Part shown: one piece after another, positions 29,596-37,454 of the stretch | How the letters are laid out: every line of letters begins with the position of its first letter | Numbering within the stretch: the stretch's first letter is position 1 | Origin: JBGQOJ01 sp052119585 | GTDB lineage: Bacteria; Pseudomonadota; Alphaproteobacteria; Rhodobacterales; Rhodobacteraceae | Length of the DNA: 64,000 bases | Assembly: GCF_052119585.1 (NCBI RefSeq) | Contig: NZ_JBGQOJ010000006.1 | Coordinates: 62,001 to 126,000, forward strand | Direction of reading: 5' to 3' | Notes under the pieces: model-generated | What the model was told of the DNA's origin: nothing | The model's database searches: none | The model's input: only the letters and a program-made list of their open reading frames with translations | Program-made: the position numbers and the translations under genes

Positions 29596-29648
29596 CTCGC
29601 GGGGCGGTTCATTCCCTCGCGGGGCGGTCTACTCCCTCGCGGGGCGGG
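29596..29648. repeat. Tandem repeat of a 20-base unit at the 3' end of the universal stress gene
   Basis: The unit CTCGCGGGGCGGTTCATTCC at 29596-29615 is followed directly by a near copy at 29616-29635 (three to four differences) and a partial third copy from 29636. The third copy encodes the last residues of the universal stress protein on the minus strand, and the second contains its stop codon. The array fills the short spacer to the convergent SDR gene. Confidence 0.85.
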
Positions 29649-30468
29649 CGACCAGCAGGTCACAGGGCAGTTCGCGCATCAGGTCATTGGCAAAGCTGCC
29701 CAGAATAAAGGGCGCGGTTCCAGTGCGGGCATGCGCGCCGACCGCCACCAGATCGGGTTGTCGCTGTGCCATCTGGGCGGTGAACACCTGATGCAGTGAC
29801 CCCTGCACAATCTCGGGCAGCCCCGCCGCCTTTGGCAGAAGGGCGTCTGCCAGCCAGGCCCTGCGCTCGGCCTCGGCCTCGGTTGTCAGGCGCTTGACCT
29901 CAATCCCAAGCGCCGCCGCGCCGGTCAACCCGCCAAACGGGATGTGCAGCGCGTGGACCATATGAATATCGGCCAATGGCGCGATGCGTGCGGCAACGCG
30001 CACGGCCTCGGCCGAGGAAGGCCCGAAATCAACCGGTGCCAGAACCTGACCATAGTCGTGCAACACGGGGTCGCGGACGATCAGAACCGGTCTGCGGCTA
30101 CCGCGAACCAGACGTTCCATCGTTGTCTGGCGGATCAGATCCGCCAAGCCGCGCGGCCGGTGTTGGCCCAAAACGATCAGGCTGGCGTTCTGGTCTTCGG
30201 CGATATCGGGAAGATCCAGACTGATGTCGCCAAGAACCGCCATGCAGGAGTATTTGCAGGGTGTGATCCGTGCGACGTCCTTTGTCATCCGCGCAAGGCG
30301 GCGTTCCACATCCTCGCGCAGCGTTTCGGCCATGTCGACGGGCAGCGAACTGTCGACAATGGACACAACCGTCAGGCCGCAACCCAACCCCTGCGCCAGA
30401 CGAAAGGCCCGCTGCACCGCGCGGTCGGATCGTGCCGAAAGATCTGTTGCGACAAGGATCGGGGTCAT
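29629..30468 (-). CDS. Universal stress protein with two tandem UspA domains
   Basis: A 279-residue protein made of two UspA-like halves of about 140 residues. The first starts MTPILVATDLSARSDRAVQRA and contains ASLIVLGQHRPRGLADL. The second starts GQVLAPVDFGPSSAEAVRVA and ends VAVGAHARTGTAPFILGSFANDL. The GxxGxxxxxxxxGS ATP-binding pattern is clearest in the second half. Such proteins accumulate under stress or stasis. The start at 30468 is the Met of the first UspA strand; the much longer open frame upstream overlaps the divergent ABC gene and is not coding. Confidence 0.9.
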   Translation of the reverse strand: MTPILVATDLSARSDRAVQRAFRLAQGLGCGLTVVSIVDSSLPVDMAETLREDVERRLARMTKDVARITPCKYSCMAVLGDISLDLPDIAEDQNASLIVLGQHRPRGLADLIRQTTMERLVRGSRRPVLIVRDPVLHDYGQVLAPVDFGPSSAEAVRVAARIAPLADIHMVHALHIPFGGLTGAAALGIEVKRLTTEAEAERRAWLADALLPKAAGLPEIVQGSLHQVFTAQMAQRQPDLVAVGAHARTGTAPFILGSFANDLMRELPCDLLVARPARE

Positions 30469-30658
30469 CGGGGCCTCCTGTGATCGACGCCCGCGTGAAT
30501 CATGCGCCTGTTTTATGTGACCATCTGCGGGAGGCTTTGCATTGACCCGGATCATTTCGCCGCCCCCTTGCCGCGCACCACGGGGTTGCGGCGCTGGAAA
30601 GAGGCTGGTATCCCGCTTGAAACCCGATGGTTTTGATCGGATTTGGGGCGAGGCAGGC

Positions 30659-31741
30659 GTGCAAGGCAATAAACCACGGTTAGAAGTGCAACATATCACA
30701 CGCCGTTTCGGCGGGCGCGCAGTTGTGGACGATGTGTCGCTTTCGGTTCTTCCGGGGCAGGTGACGTGCCTGCTGGGTCCGTCGGGCTGTGGAAAATCCA
30801 CAACATTGCGGATTATTGCGGGTGTGGACCGGCAGGACGAGGGCCGCGTTCTGGTCGATGGCCGACTGGTGGCGGGCGACGGGGTGTTCGTTCCGCCCGA
30901 AGGCCGCTCTATCGGTTTGATGTTCCAGGACTTCGCATTGTTCCCGCATCTGTCGGTCGAAGGCAATGTTGCCTTTGGCCTGACCGGGCCGCGTGCCGCG
31001 CGCCGCGCTCGGGTCGAGGATTTGCTGGCCCGCGTCGACATGCTGCGCCACATTGATGACTTCCCACACCAGCTGTCGGGCGGCGAACAGCAGCGCGTCG
31101 CGCTGGCCCGCGCCCTTGCGCCGCGGCCCGAGATCATGTTGATGGACGAGCCGTTCTCCGGGCTGGACAACCGCCTGCGCGACGAGATCCGCGATCAGAC
31201 GCTCGAGGTGCTGAAGGACGAGGGGGCCGCCGTTCTTCTGGTCACCCACGAGCCGGAAGAGGCCATGCGCATGGCCGATGAAATTGCCCTGATGCGCAAT
31301 GGCAAGATTGTGCAAAGCGGCGCGCCCTATAACATCTACAATTCGCCGAAGGATCGCGAAGCTGCTGCCTTTTTCAGTGATATCAATATCTTGCGAGGCA
31401 AAGTTCAGGGGGCCTTGACCGACACGCCCTTTGGCCAGTTCCTGGCGCCGGGTGTTGCGGATGGAACCGAGGTCGAGATCATCATCCGGCCACAACACCT
31501 GCGCATCGACTTTGACCGTGCGGGCCGTGGCCCCAACCCTACGCCGTCCGAAGGGGTGGCGGCGCGCGCCTTTGTGGAACGCGCACGGTTCATGGGCAAG
31601 GAAAGCCTTGTTGAGTTCCGGATGGAGTTTGATGGTTCGGTCCTGAAGGCCTCGGTGCCATCGGTCTTTCTGCCGAAAGTGGGAATGCCGCTGTGGCTGA
31701 TGATCCGGCGCGACCGCTGCTTTGTCTTTCCGGTGCGCTGA
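30659..31741 (+). CDS. ABC transporter ATP-binding protein (Fe3+/polyamine type)
   Basis: A 360-residue importer ATPase with the full set of motifs: GPSGCGKSTT (Walker A), MFQDFALFPHLSV (Q-loop), LSGGEQQRVALARAL (signature) and IMLMDEPFSGLD (Walker B). After about residue 235 it has a TOBE-like regulatory domain (VEIIIRPQHLRIDF). The architecture fits FbpC/PotA-type ATPases, but no permease or binding-protein gene is next to it, so the substrate is open. I place the start at GTG 30659 (MQGNKPRLEVQHITRRF); an ATG-like start at 30542 would add 39 unconserved residues. Confidence 0.87.
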   Translation: MQGNKPRLEVQHITRRFGGRAVVDDVSLSVLPGQVTCLLGPSGCGKSTTLRIIAGVDRQDEGRVLVDGRLVAGDGVFVPPEGRSIGLMFQDFALFPHLSVEGNVAFGLTGPRAARRARVEDLLARVDMLRHIDDFPHQLSGGEQQRVALARALAPRPEIMLMDEPFSGLDNRLRDEIRDQTLEVLKDEGAAVLLVTHEPEEAMRMADEIALMRNGKIVQSGAPYNIYNSPKDREAAAFFSDINILRGKVQGALTDTPFGQFLAPGVADGTEVEIIIRPQHLRIDFDRAGRGPNPTPSEGVAARAFVERARFMGKESLVEFRMEFDGSVLKASVPSVFLPKVGMPLWLMIRRDRCFVFPVR

Positions 31742-31744
31742 TCC

Positions 31745-31924
31745 ATAGGCCGCGCGTTCCGCGCGACGTCTTTGTCTCGCCGTCGCTGGCGCGACAGCTC
31801 GGGTTTTCGCCTGCGGCGCGGATATTTGGACCAAGAGGAATGATTAGACTCTTCTTGGTCCAAATATCCGCGCGCGGAGCGCGAAATTGCACGAAGTGCG
31901 AAAAGGAATGGCGCCGCAGGCGCC
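31745..31924. repeat. Intergenic modular repeat, copy 2 (inverted pair)
   Basis: Two head-on copies fill the spacer between convergent genes. The plus-strand copy runs from a short hairpin (CGCGCGTTCCGCGCG) through CTCGC, a second hairpin and GCTCGGGT to the tail. The minus-strand copy ends with hairpins GCACTTCGTGC and GGCGCCTGCGGCGCC (read on the minus strand). The two tails meet as an inverted repeat: 31817-31839 pairs with 31850-31872, 22 of 23 bases, around a 10-base loop. It could fold into a long RNA hairpin from either strand, but there is no T run, so simple intrinsic termination is not certain. Confidence 0.7.
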
Positions 31925-32623
31925 TCAATCGGATGCGATATTCTCCCCGGCTTTCAGGCGGGCCATGTGGTCGATCAGGGTTTTCCCCTGTTCCTCGACA
32001 AAGAGTGACGGCAGTAATTTGATGTCGTCCATCCGGTCGATCCGAAACACCATGAAATCATTGCAGTATTCGCACCAGGCGGTGCAGGTCCACAGCCTGC
32101 CCCAGTATTCCATCTTAAGCGGGCGTATGACGCGCTCGGCGGTTTCGCGGCCCAGATTGGTGTAGGTCATCCGCAGTTTCTGGCGTGACCGGATCGCGGC
32201 CCGCAGTGTCGGCAAATGCGCAAACCCCGCCGCCGCGTCTTTGAATGGATAGGTCGCAAAGCCCCAGCCGGTTGGCGGTGCGCTCCGGTCTTCGGGAAGC
32301 ACCGCGTCGATCTTGGCCGACAGGCTGCGCGCGGCCTGCTGAAGTTCGGCGTCCCCGGCCTGCCCGACGACGGCCATTCCAAGATGCAGCGCCTCCAGTT
32401 CTATCATGCTGAGGTTCAAAGGCGGCAGGGTGATCGGCGCGGTCATCGCATAGCCAAGCCCGCGTTCGCCGATCACCGGCACCCCCGAGGTCATCAGGGT
32501 GTCCATATCACGGTAGACCGTGCGCACCGCCACACCCAAGCGGTCCGCCATGTCCTGCGCACGGTGAAGGCGCCCGTCACGCAGGATCTGGATCATCTCG
32601 AACAGCCTGTCGCTTCTGCGCAT
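31925..32623 (-). CDS. YafY/WYL-type transcriptional regulator
   Basis: A 232-residue regulator. The N-terminal helix-turn-helix is MRRSDRLFEMIQILRDGR through LGVAVRTVYRDMDTLMTSGVP, the HTH_11/DeoR-like form of YafY proteins. The C-terminal WYL domain follows from about residue 135 (LRMTYTNLGRETAERVIRPLKMEYWGRLW). WYL domains usually sense a ligand or nucleic acid. A perfect palindrome lies 49 bases before the start and may be its own operator. The target genes are not evident; tatA is divergent. Confidence 0.88.
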   Translation of the reverse strand: MRRSDRLFEMIQILRDGRLHRAQDMADRLGVAVRTVYRDMDTLMTSGVPVIGERGLGYAMTAPITLPPLNLSMIELEALHLGMAVVGQAGDAELQQAARSLSAKIDAVLPEDRSAPPTGWGFATYPFKDAAAGFAHLPTLRAAIRSRQKLRMTYTNLGRETAERVIRPLKMEYWGRLWTCTAWCEYCNDFMVFRIDRMDDIKLLPSLFVEEQGKTLIDHMARLKAGENIASD

Positions 32624-32671
32624 TCCTTGCCCCTGATTCTAGAGAAACCTGGGCCAACGCAGCCCCCACAA

Positions 32672-32689
32672 CTGACATTAACATGTCAG
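32672..32689. promoter_or_regulatory. Candidate operator of the WYL regulator
   Basis: A perfect 7-base palindrome, CTGACAT-taac-ATGTCAG, stands in the spacer between the regulator gene (minus) and tatA (plus). It is 49 bases before the regulator start and about 160 bases before tatA. Position and symmetry suit autoregulation by a dimeric HTH protein; this is inference. Confidence 0.4.
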
Positions 32690-32847
32690 GAGTGTTTTTA
32701 AAGGCGGGCTTCGGCACGGAAACCGCAGAATAACACCCGGAAAATCCCCCTGGCGCAGTGATTGGTCCTTTTCACTCGACCTGCGAGCCCATAAATACAA
32801 TGCTTGAAATAGGGGCCGGTCCTGTGGCCCATAGTGGGAGAGAACTC

Positions 32848-33060
32848 ATGCTGAACAATATCGGCCTTCCCGGCCTTCTTCTTATTGCGGTTGTCGTGCT
32901 GGTCCTTTTCGGGCGCGGCAAGATTTCGTCCTTGATGGGCGAAGTGGGCAAAGGCATCACATCATTCAAAAAGGGTGTCAGCGAAGGCACCAAAGAACTG
33001 GAAGAGGGCATGGACGACGCAAAAGACGTCACGCCCAAATCGGAGAAGGACAAGGCCTGA
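32848..33060 (+). CDS. tatA: Sec-independent protein translocase subunit TatA
   Basis: A 70-residue pore-forming Tat component. It has one N-terminal transmembrane helix (IGLPGLLLIAVVVLVLFGRG) with the FGRGK hinge, then an amphipathic helix and an acidic tail. The start at 32848 has GGGAGAGAA upstream and is preferred over the longer open frame. tatB follows after 28 bases. Tat exports folded proteins, often with redox cofactors. Confidence 0.95.
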   Translation: MLNNIGLPGLLLIAVVVLVLFGRGKISSLMGEVGKGITSFKKGVSEGTKELEEGMDDAKDVTPKSEKDKA

Positions 33061-33088
33061 TCGCCTGTCCTCATTAGGGTGACCCCGG

Positions 33089-33685
33089 ATGTTTGATATC
33101 GGTTGGACCGAGCTGCTACTGATCGGAATTGTTGCCCTTATTGTGGTCGGTCCCAAAGACCTGCCCGGCATGTTCCACACTCTTGGCCGGTTTATCGCCA
33201 AGGCAAAGGGTATGGGGCGCGAATTTCAGCGTGCCATGGACGACGCCGCGAAAGAGAGCGGCATGGCCGATATGGGCAAAGACCTGAAGAACATGACCTC
33301 TGCCAAAAGCATGGGGTTGGACAAGCTGAAGGATGCCGCGACGAAGTTCGAGAAGTGGGAGCCGACAAAATCGACGGCCCCCAAGGGCCCTGCGACTGCG
33401 GCACTTTCCGAAGAGCGCGCGGCGATGGCCAAGAAGATATCGGAGGCCACGGCAAAAAAGGCGACAGAGCGTTTGACGGCAGAGGCAAAGGCAGCAAAGG
33501 CTGCCGAGGCCCCCGCCGACACCACGCCTGCACCTGCCGGGAAAGCGCAGGCCGCCAAAAAGGTCGCGGCCAAGACCGCCGCGAAACCCAAGGCGGCTGT
33601 TCCCCCCAAGGCAGCAGTCAACGCGGCCCCTAAACCTGCGGCCAAGCCCCGCGCAAAGAAACAATCCGGATCTGACATAGCATGA
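33089..33685 (+). CDS. tatB: Sec-independent protein translocase subunit TatB
   Basis: A 198-residue Tat component. It starts MFDIGWTELLLIGIVALIVVGPKDLPG, the TatB signature with the transmembrane helix and GPKDLP hinge, followed by an amphipathic helix. From about residue 90 the protein is an Ala/Lys/Pro-rich low-complexity tail, longer than in E. coli TatB but usual in Rhodobacterales. It overlaps tatC by four bases. Confidence 0.95.
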   Translation: MFDIGWTELLLIGIVALIVVGPKDLPGMFHTLGRFIAKAKGMGREFQRAMDDAAKESGMADMGKDLKNMTSAKSMGLDKLKDAATKFEKWEPTKSTAPKGPATAALSEERAAMAKKISEATAKKATERLTAEAKAAKAAEAPADTTPAPAGKAQAAKKVAAKTAAKPKAAVPPKAAVNAAPKPAAKPRAKKQSGSDIA

Positions 33686-34566
33686 CCGACGACGTCGACG
33701 ACAGCAGTGCGCCCCTGATCGAGCATCTGGCTGAACTGAGGAACCGGTTGATCAAGTCGGTCATCGCTTTTATTATCGGGATGGTGATTTGCTACACGGT
33801 CTGGAACCAGATATTCAACATCCTGACCGACCCGATCTGCGGGTCCTTGCGCGATCGCGGGCAGGAATGCGGGCTGATCCTGATCAAGCTGCAAGAAGGC
33901 TTTTTCGTCGCCATCCGCATCTCATTGATGGGCGGGTTCATTCTGGCCTTTCCCTATATCGCCGCGCAGCTTTGGCGGTTTGTGGCACCGGGCCTGTACA
34001 AGAACGAAAAGAATGCGTTCCTGCCGTTCCTTCTGGCCTCGCCGATCATGTTCGCGATTGGCGGCGCCTTTGCGTTTTATGTCGTGATCCCGTTGGCCTT
34101 TGATTTCTTTCTGGGATTTCAACAGATGGGCACTGGTTCTGGTGTCGGTGCGGCCGCTACGGACGGCACGAAACTGGCAGAAGCGGGGATAACGTTCCAG
34201 GGTTCTGTCGATGAATACCTGTCGTTGACGATCAAGTTCATTCTGGCCTTCGGTCTTTGCTTTCAGTTGCCTGTGCTGCTGACCTTGATGGGCAAGGCCG
34301 GGCTGGTCTCGGCCAAGGGTCTGGGCGATGTGCGCAAATATGCGGTCGTCGGCATTTTGCTTCTGGCGGCCATTGTGACCCCGCCGGATGTTATCACGCA
34401 GGTGATCCTGTTCACCGTGGTTTACGGCCTTTACGAAATCTCTATCATGCTGGTCCGCCGCGTCGAAAAACAACGCGAGGCCAATCTGCGGGCACAGGGT
34501 CTGTGGTTCGAGGATGACGAGGACGATCTGGCTGACGACGAGCCGGAGCCCGAGGACAAGCCATGA
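33682..34566 (+). CDS. tatC: Sec-independent protein translocase subunit TatC
   Basis: The multispanning receptor of the Tat system (294 residues, six helices). Family segments include PLIEHLAELRNRLIKS at the N terminus, with the conserved Glu, and FVAPGLYKNEKNAFLPFL, plus VVTPPDVITQVILF-like IVTPPDVITQVILF near the end. The C-terminal tail is acidic (EDDEDDLADDEPEPEDKP). The start and stop overlap tatB and the DUF815 gene by four bases each, so the four genes form a unit. Confidence 0.97.
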   Translation: MTDDVDDSSAPLIEHLAELRNRLIKSVIAFIIGMVICYTVWNQIFNILTDPICGSLRDRGQECGLILIKLQEGFFVAIRISLMGGFILAFPYIAAQLWRFVAPGLYKNEKNAFLPFLLASPIMFAIGGAFAFYVVIPLAFDFFLGFQQMGTGSGVGAAATDGTKLAEAGITFQGSVDEYLSLTIKFILAFGLCFQLPVLLTLMGKAGLVSAKGLGDVRKYAVVGILLLAAIVTPPDVITQVILFTVVYGLYEISIMLVRRVEKQREANLRAQGLWFEDDEDDLADDEPEPEDKP

Positions 34567-35402
34567 GCGCTGAGGCGATCAGACGTATCGCCGCAGCGCT
34601 GGAACGGATGAGCCCGCCAGCGGCGGCCATGCCGGATTTCAGCGAGGCGGACGCATTCGTCTGGCATGTGGAACCCGACCGTCTGGCCCCCGTGCCCGAC
34701 GTGAACCGGGTGGACCTGTCCTTGCTGATTGGCATCAACCGGTCGCGTGACACTTTGCTGGAAAATACGCTGCAATTCGCGCGCGGCCTGCCGGCAAATA
34801 ACGCGCTGCTTTGGGGCGCGCGGGGGATGGGAAAATCCAGCCTTGTCAAGGCGATCCATGCCGAGGTGCTGCGCCAGGGCCATGCGTTGAAAATCGTCGA
34901 GGTCCAGCGTGAGGATCTGCCCTCTATCGCACGCTTGCTGAACCTGCTGCGTTCGTCGGGCAAACGGTTCCTGCTGTTCTGCGACGACCTGTCGTTCAGT
35001 CATGATGACCAGCACTACAAGTCCCTGAAGGCGGTCCTGGATGGCGGGATCGAAGGGCGGCCGTCCAATGTGGTGTTCTACGCGACATCCAACCGCCGCC
35101 ATCTGATGCCGCGCGATATGATCGAGAATGAGCGATCAAGCGCGATTTCTCCATCCGAGGCGACAGAGGAAAAAGTGTCTCTTTCGGACCGGTTCGGCCT
35201 GTGGCTTGGCTTCCATCCCTGCACTCAGGACGAGTATTTGTCCATGATCCGCGGTTATTGCGATGCGCATGATGTGGTGATCGACGATGTCACGCTGCGG
35301 GCCGAGGCGATTGAATGGCAGGCAACACGAGGCAGCAGGTCTGGTCGCGTTGCGTGGCAATATTTTACAGATCTGGCCGGGCGGCGCGGCATTCCCCTCT
35401 GA
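34563..35402 (+). CDS. DUF815 family ATP-binding protein
   Basis: A 279-residue AAA-like ATPase of the DUF815 family, found next to tat genes in many alphaproteobacteria. Walker A is LLWGARGMGKSSLVKA and Walker B is LLFCDDLSF, with a sensor-like VVFYATSNRRHLMPR. The C-terminal part has DRFGLWLGFHPCTQDEYL. The gene overlaps tatC by four bases. Its function is unknown; the link with Tat is by position only. A repeat element follows directly after the stop. Confidence 0.9.
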   Translation: MSAEAIRRIAAALERMSPPAAAMPDFSEADAFVWHVEPDRLAPVPDVNRVDLSLLIGINRSRDTLLENTLQFARGLPANNALLWGARGMGKSSLVKAIHAEVLRQGHALKIVEVQREDLPSIARLLNLLRSSGKRFLLFCDDLSFSHDDQHYKSLKAVLDGGIEGRPSNVVFYATSNRRHLMPRDMIENERSSAISPSEATEEKVSLSDRFGLWLGFHPCTQDEYLSMIRGYCDAHDVVIDDVTLRAEAIEWQATRGSRSGRVAWQYFTDLAGRRGIPL

Positions 35403-35404
35403 TC

Positions 35405-35588
35405 CAAAGGACGCGCGTTCCGCGCGACGGTTTTGGTCTCGCACCGCTGGCGCGGCGGCTCGGGTTTGCGCTGCGCGCGCGGATATTTATTCCAAGACGA
35501 AGCTGTGAGTTCTTCTCGGTCCAAATACTCGCGCGCGCAGCGCAAAATCGCACGAAGTGCCAGATGGAACAGCGCCGAAGGCGCTTCC
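35405..35588. repeat. Intergenic modular repeat, copy 3 (inverted pair)
   Basis: This element is homologous to the one at 31745-31924 over nearly its whole length and again separates convergent genes. The left half has CGCGCGTTCCGCGCGACG, CTCGC, a hairpin, GCTCGGGT and the tail GGATATTTATTCCAAGACGA (to 35500). The right half, read on the minus strand, has AGCGCCTTCGGCGCT, GCACTTCGTGCGA and GAGTATTTGGACCGAGAAGA. The tail arms at 35475-35500 and 35511-35536 are less perfectly paired than in copy 2. Confidence 0.7.
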
Positions 35589-35591
35589 TTG

Positions 35592-36770
35592 TTATTGCAG
35601 GTAGGGGGTCGGGTCGACGCTGTCAAAGCCCTGTCGGACTTCGAAATGGACAAATGAGGGTGTGCCCGGACGAACCACCGCAACAGCCTGGCCGCGTTTG
35701 ACCGTGTCGCCCTTTTTCACTTTGATCCCGTCCACGTTCGCGTAAACCGTCAACAGGTTGTTGGCATGGCGCAGCACAAGGATCGGAATCTGGTCGGTCG
35801 ATGCGGTGATCGCGGCGACTGTGCCGCTGTCTGCCGCCTTGACCAGATCGCCCGGTTTGGCCGCTATATCAATGCCTTCGTTCTTTTTCTTGACATAGTC
35901 GCGGATGATATTTCCGTTCACCGGATAGAGCATTTTAGGGGCTTTGGTCGCGGCAGAGGTTTTGAACTGGTCAAGCTGCGGAGAGGCTGGCGTGTCTTTT
36001 GCCGGGGCGGTTGCTGCCGCAGGTTTTTCTGCGGGCAGCGGTTTGACTGCGCTGGGGGGGGGGGGCGTCGGGCTGCCAACGCCGGGGGCTGTGATCACAG
36101 CGGGCTTCAGTGCTGCGGTTTTCGTTTCATTCGCGACCGGAATGATCAGCAATTGTCCTTCGCGCACGGACAGGTCGGGGCCGAGGCCGTTCCAGTCTGA
36201 CAGGGACTTGACCGAGACATTGTAGAGGCGGGCAATGGAATAGGCCGTTTCGCCACGGGTTGCTTTGTGGCGCAGGGGTTCTGCCCCGACTTGTGCCGCC
36301 GGTTTGGGCGTTGTCGTTGTGCCCGCGCGTTCGATCGCGTTTCCGGCCAGTGTCGTGACGTCGATCTGGTCGGTCGCGGGCAGGATCGGTCCCGTTGTCG
36401 GGGCGCCCGTGGCGGGCGAGGGTTCGGCGACGCGGCGTGGTAGCGCCAGCAGTTCCCCCTTGCGCAAGGGCACATCGGCGGGAAGGGCGTTGTATGTTGC
36501 AAGCTCGGCCGCCGCGATGCCAAGTCGCGCGGCAACCGTGGTGACCGTATCGCCCTGACGGGCAACGGCGACCTGATAATTCGGGTAAGAGATGACGCCG
36601 CGGTCATCGGCCTTGGGGCGGGGGGCGGCGTTCAGGGCTGCGGCGGTCGTGTCAAAGGCGCGGCCACCGGCCCCGCGAAAGTCACCGTCAAACCCGTCAT
36701 TACAGGCGGCAGCGGATGTCAGTGCTGTGCCCAGAACCAGTGCGCGCAAAAGGGGGCGTCGGATTGCCAT
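35592..36770 (-). CDS. nlpD: NlpD-like lipoprotein with two LysM domains and a degenerate M23 domain
   Basis: A 392-residue envelope protein. The signal peptide ends at a lipobox-like SAAAC, with Cys23 as the lipid site. LysM domains lie at about 65-110 (VARQGDTVTTVAARLGIAAA) and 168-212 (TRGETAYSIARLYNVSVKSL). A Pro/Ala linker follows, then a LytM/M23 domain. The zinc motif HxxxD reads NEGID instead, as in E. coli NlpD (NKGID), so it should activate amidases rather than cut murein. The gene order with pcm and surE also fits nlpD. The linker is encoded by a run of twelve G (C on the coding strand). Confidence 0.88.
   Translation of the reverse strand: MAIRRPLLRALVLGTALTSAAACNDGFDGDFRGAGGRAFDTTAAALNAAPRPKADDRGVISYPNYQVAVARQGDTVTTVAARLGIAAAELATYNALPADVPLRKGELLALPRRVAEPSPATGAPTTGPILPATDQIDVTTLAGNAIERAGTTTTPKPAAQVGAEPLRHKATRGETAYSIARLYNVSVKSLSDWNGLGPDLSVREGQLLIIPVANETKTAALKPAVITAPGVGSPTPPPPSAVKPLPAEKPAAATAPAKDTPASPQLDQFKTSAATKAPKMLYPVNGNIIRDYVKKKNEGIDIAAKPGDLVKAADSGTVAAITASTDQIPILVLRHANNLLTVYANVDGIKVKKGDTVKRGQAVAVVRPGTPSFVHFEVRQGFDSVDPTPYLQ
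36054..36065. repeat. Twelve-base G homopolymer inside nlpD
   Basis: Twelve G in a row on the plus strand (C on the coding strand) encode the Pro run SPTPPPPSAV in the linker before the M23 domain. It is by far the longest single-base run I noticed in the window. A length change of one or two bases would shift the frame and remove the M23 domain. Confidence 0.9.
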
Positions 36771-36812
36771 ATGCTCGTCCTCAATCAGCGACCCGTTCAG
36801 TCGGGCCTACTA

Positions 36813-37454
36813 TTATTCTTTTCCAAGCCCCTCCAGAAGGGGCACAAAGCGCACGGGGCGCAGTTCCTGATAGTCCAGTCCGGTATCCAGCCGCGTCACC
36901 TTGATCAGATGTTGCACCGTATCGGATTGGCCCACAGGCACAACCATTATACCCCCAACGCGCAATTGCGCCAATAGGGGACCGGGCGGATCTTCGGCGG
37001 CGGCGGTCACGATAATGCGGTCGAAGGGGGCTTGCTCGGGCAGGCCAAAGCTGCCGTCGCCGGTGATTGCCATGATATTGGTCAGGTCCATGTCGTCGAA
37101 CAGTTGCCGCGCCTCGCGGACAAGGCGGCGGTGGCGGTCCACGGTGTAGACGCGGCGCGCCAGTTGCGACAGGATCGCGGCCTGATAGCCGGACCCCGTG
37201 CCGACCTCCAGCACCTTGTCGCGTGGTTGCACGTCCAGCGCCTGTGTCATCAACCCGACGACCGATGGCTGGCTGATGGTCTGGCCGCAGGCGATGGGCA
37301 GCGGCATGTCCTCGTAGGCGCGGTTGGCAAAGATGCCGCGCACGAACGGCCCACGGTCGATCTTTTCCATCGCGGTCAGCACACGGCTGTCGGTGACGCC
37401 CTTTGATCTGAGCGCAAACAGAAATTGCATTTTGCGCTCGGCGGCCTCTGTCAT
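36813..37454 (-). CDS. pcm: Protein-L-isoaspartate O-methyltransferase
   Basis: Repairs isoaspartyl residues in damaged proteins using S-adenosylmethionine (213 residues). Family motifs: PIACGQTISQPSVVG, and SAM motif I as VLEVGTGSGYQAAILSQLA. The start at 37454 (MTEAAERKMQFLF) overlaps the surE stop by four bases; the upstream open frame lies within surE. It forms the conserved unit surE-pcm-nlpD on the minus strand. Confidence 0.95.
   Translation of the reverse strand: MTEAAERKMQFLFALRSKGVTDSRVLTAMEKIDRGPFVRGIFANRAYEDMPLPIACGQTISQPSVVGLMTQALDVQPRDKVLEVGTGSGYQAAILSQLARRVYTVDRHRRLVREARQLFDDMDLTNIMAITGDGSFGLPEQAPFDRIIVTAAAEDPPGPLLAQLRVGGIMVVPVGQSDTVQHLIKVTRLDTGLDYQELRPVRFVPLLEGLGKE

Noticed and set aside
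29596..29648. Direct repeats considered as a CRISPR array
   Set aside because: There are only three 20-base units with no spacers and no cas genes; it is a simple tandem repeat.
31745..31924. Inverted repeats considered as ends of an insertion sequence or MITE
   Set aside because: No transposase, no target-site duplication seen, and the arms are central rather than at the ends. The conserved internal order of hairpins fits a structural repeat better, although a MITE origin cannot be excluded.
35592..36770. Annotation of the LysM protein as an active M23 endopeptidase
   Set aside because: The zinc motif His is replaced (NEGID), as in E. coli NlpD, so catalysis is not expected.
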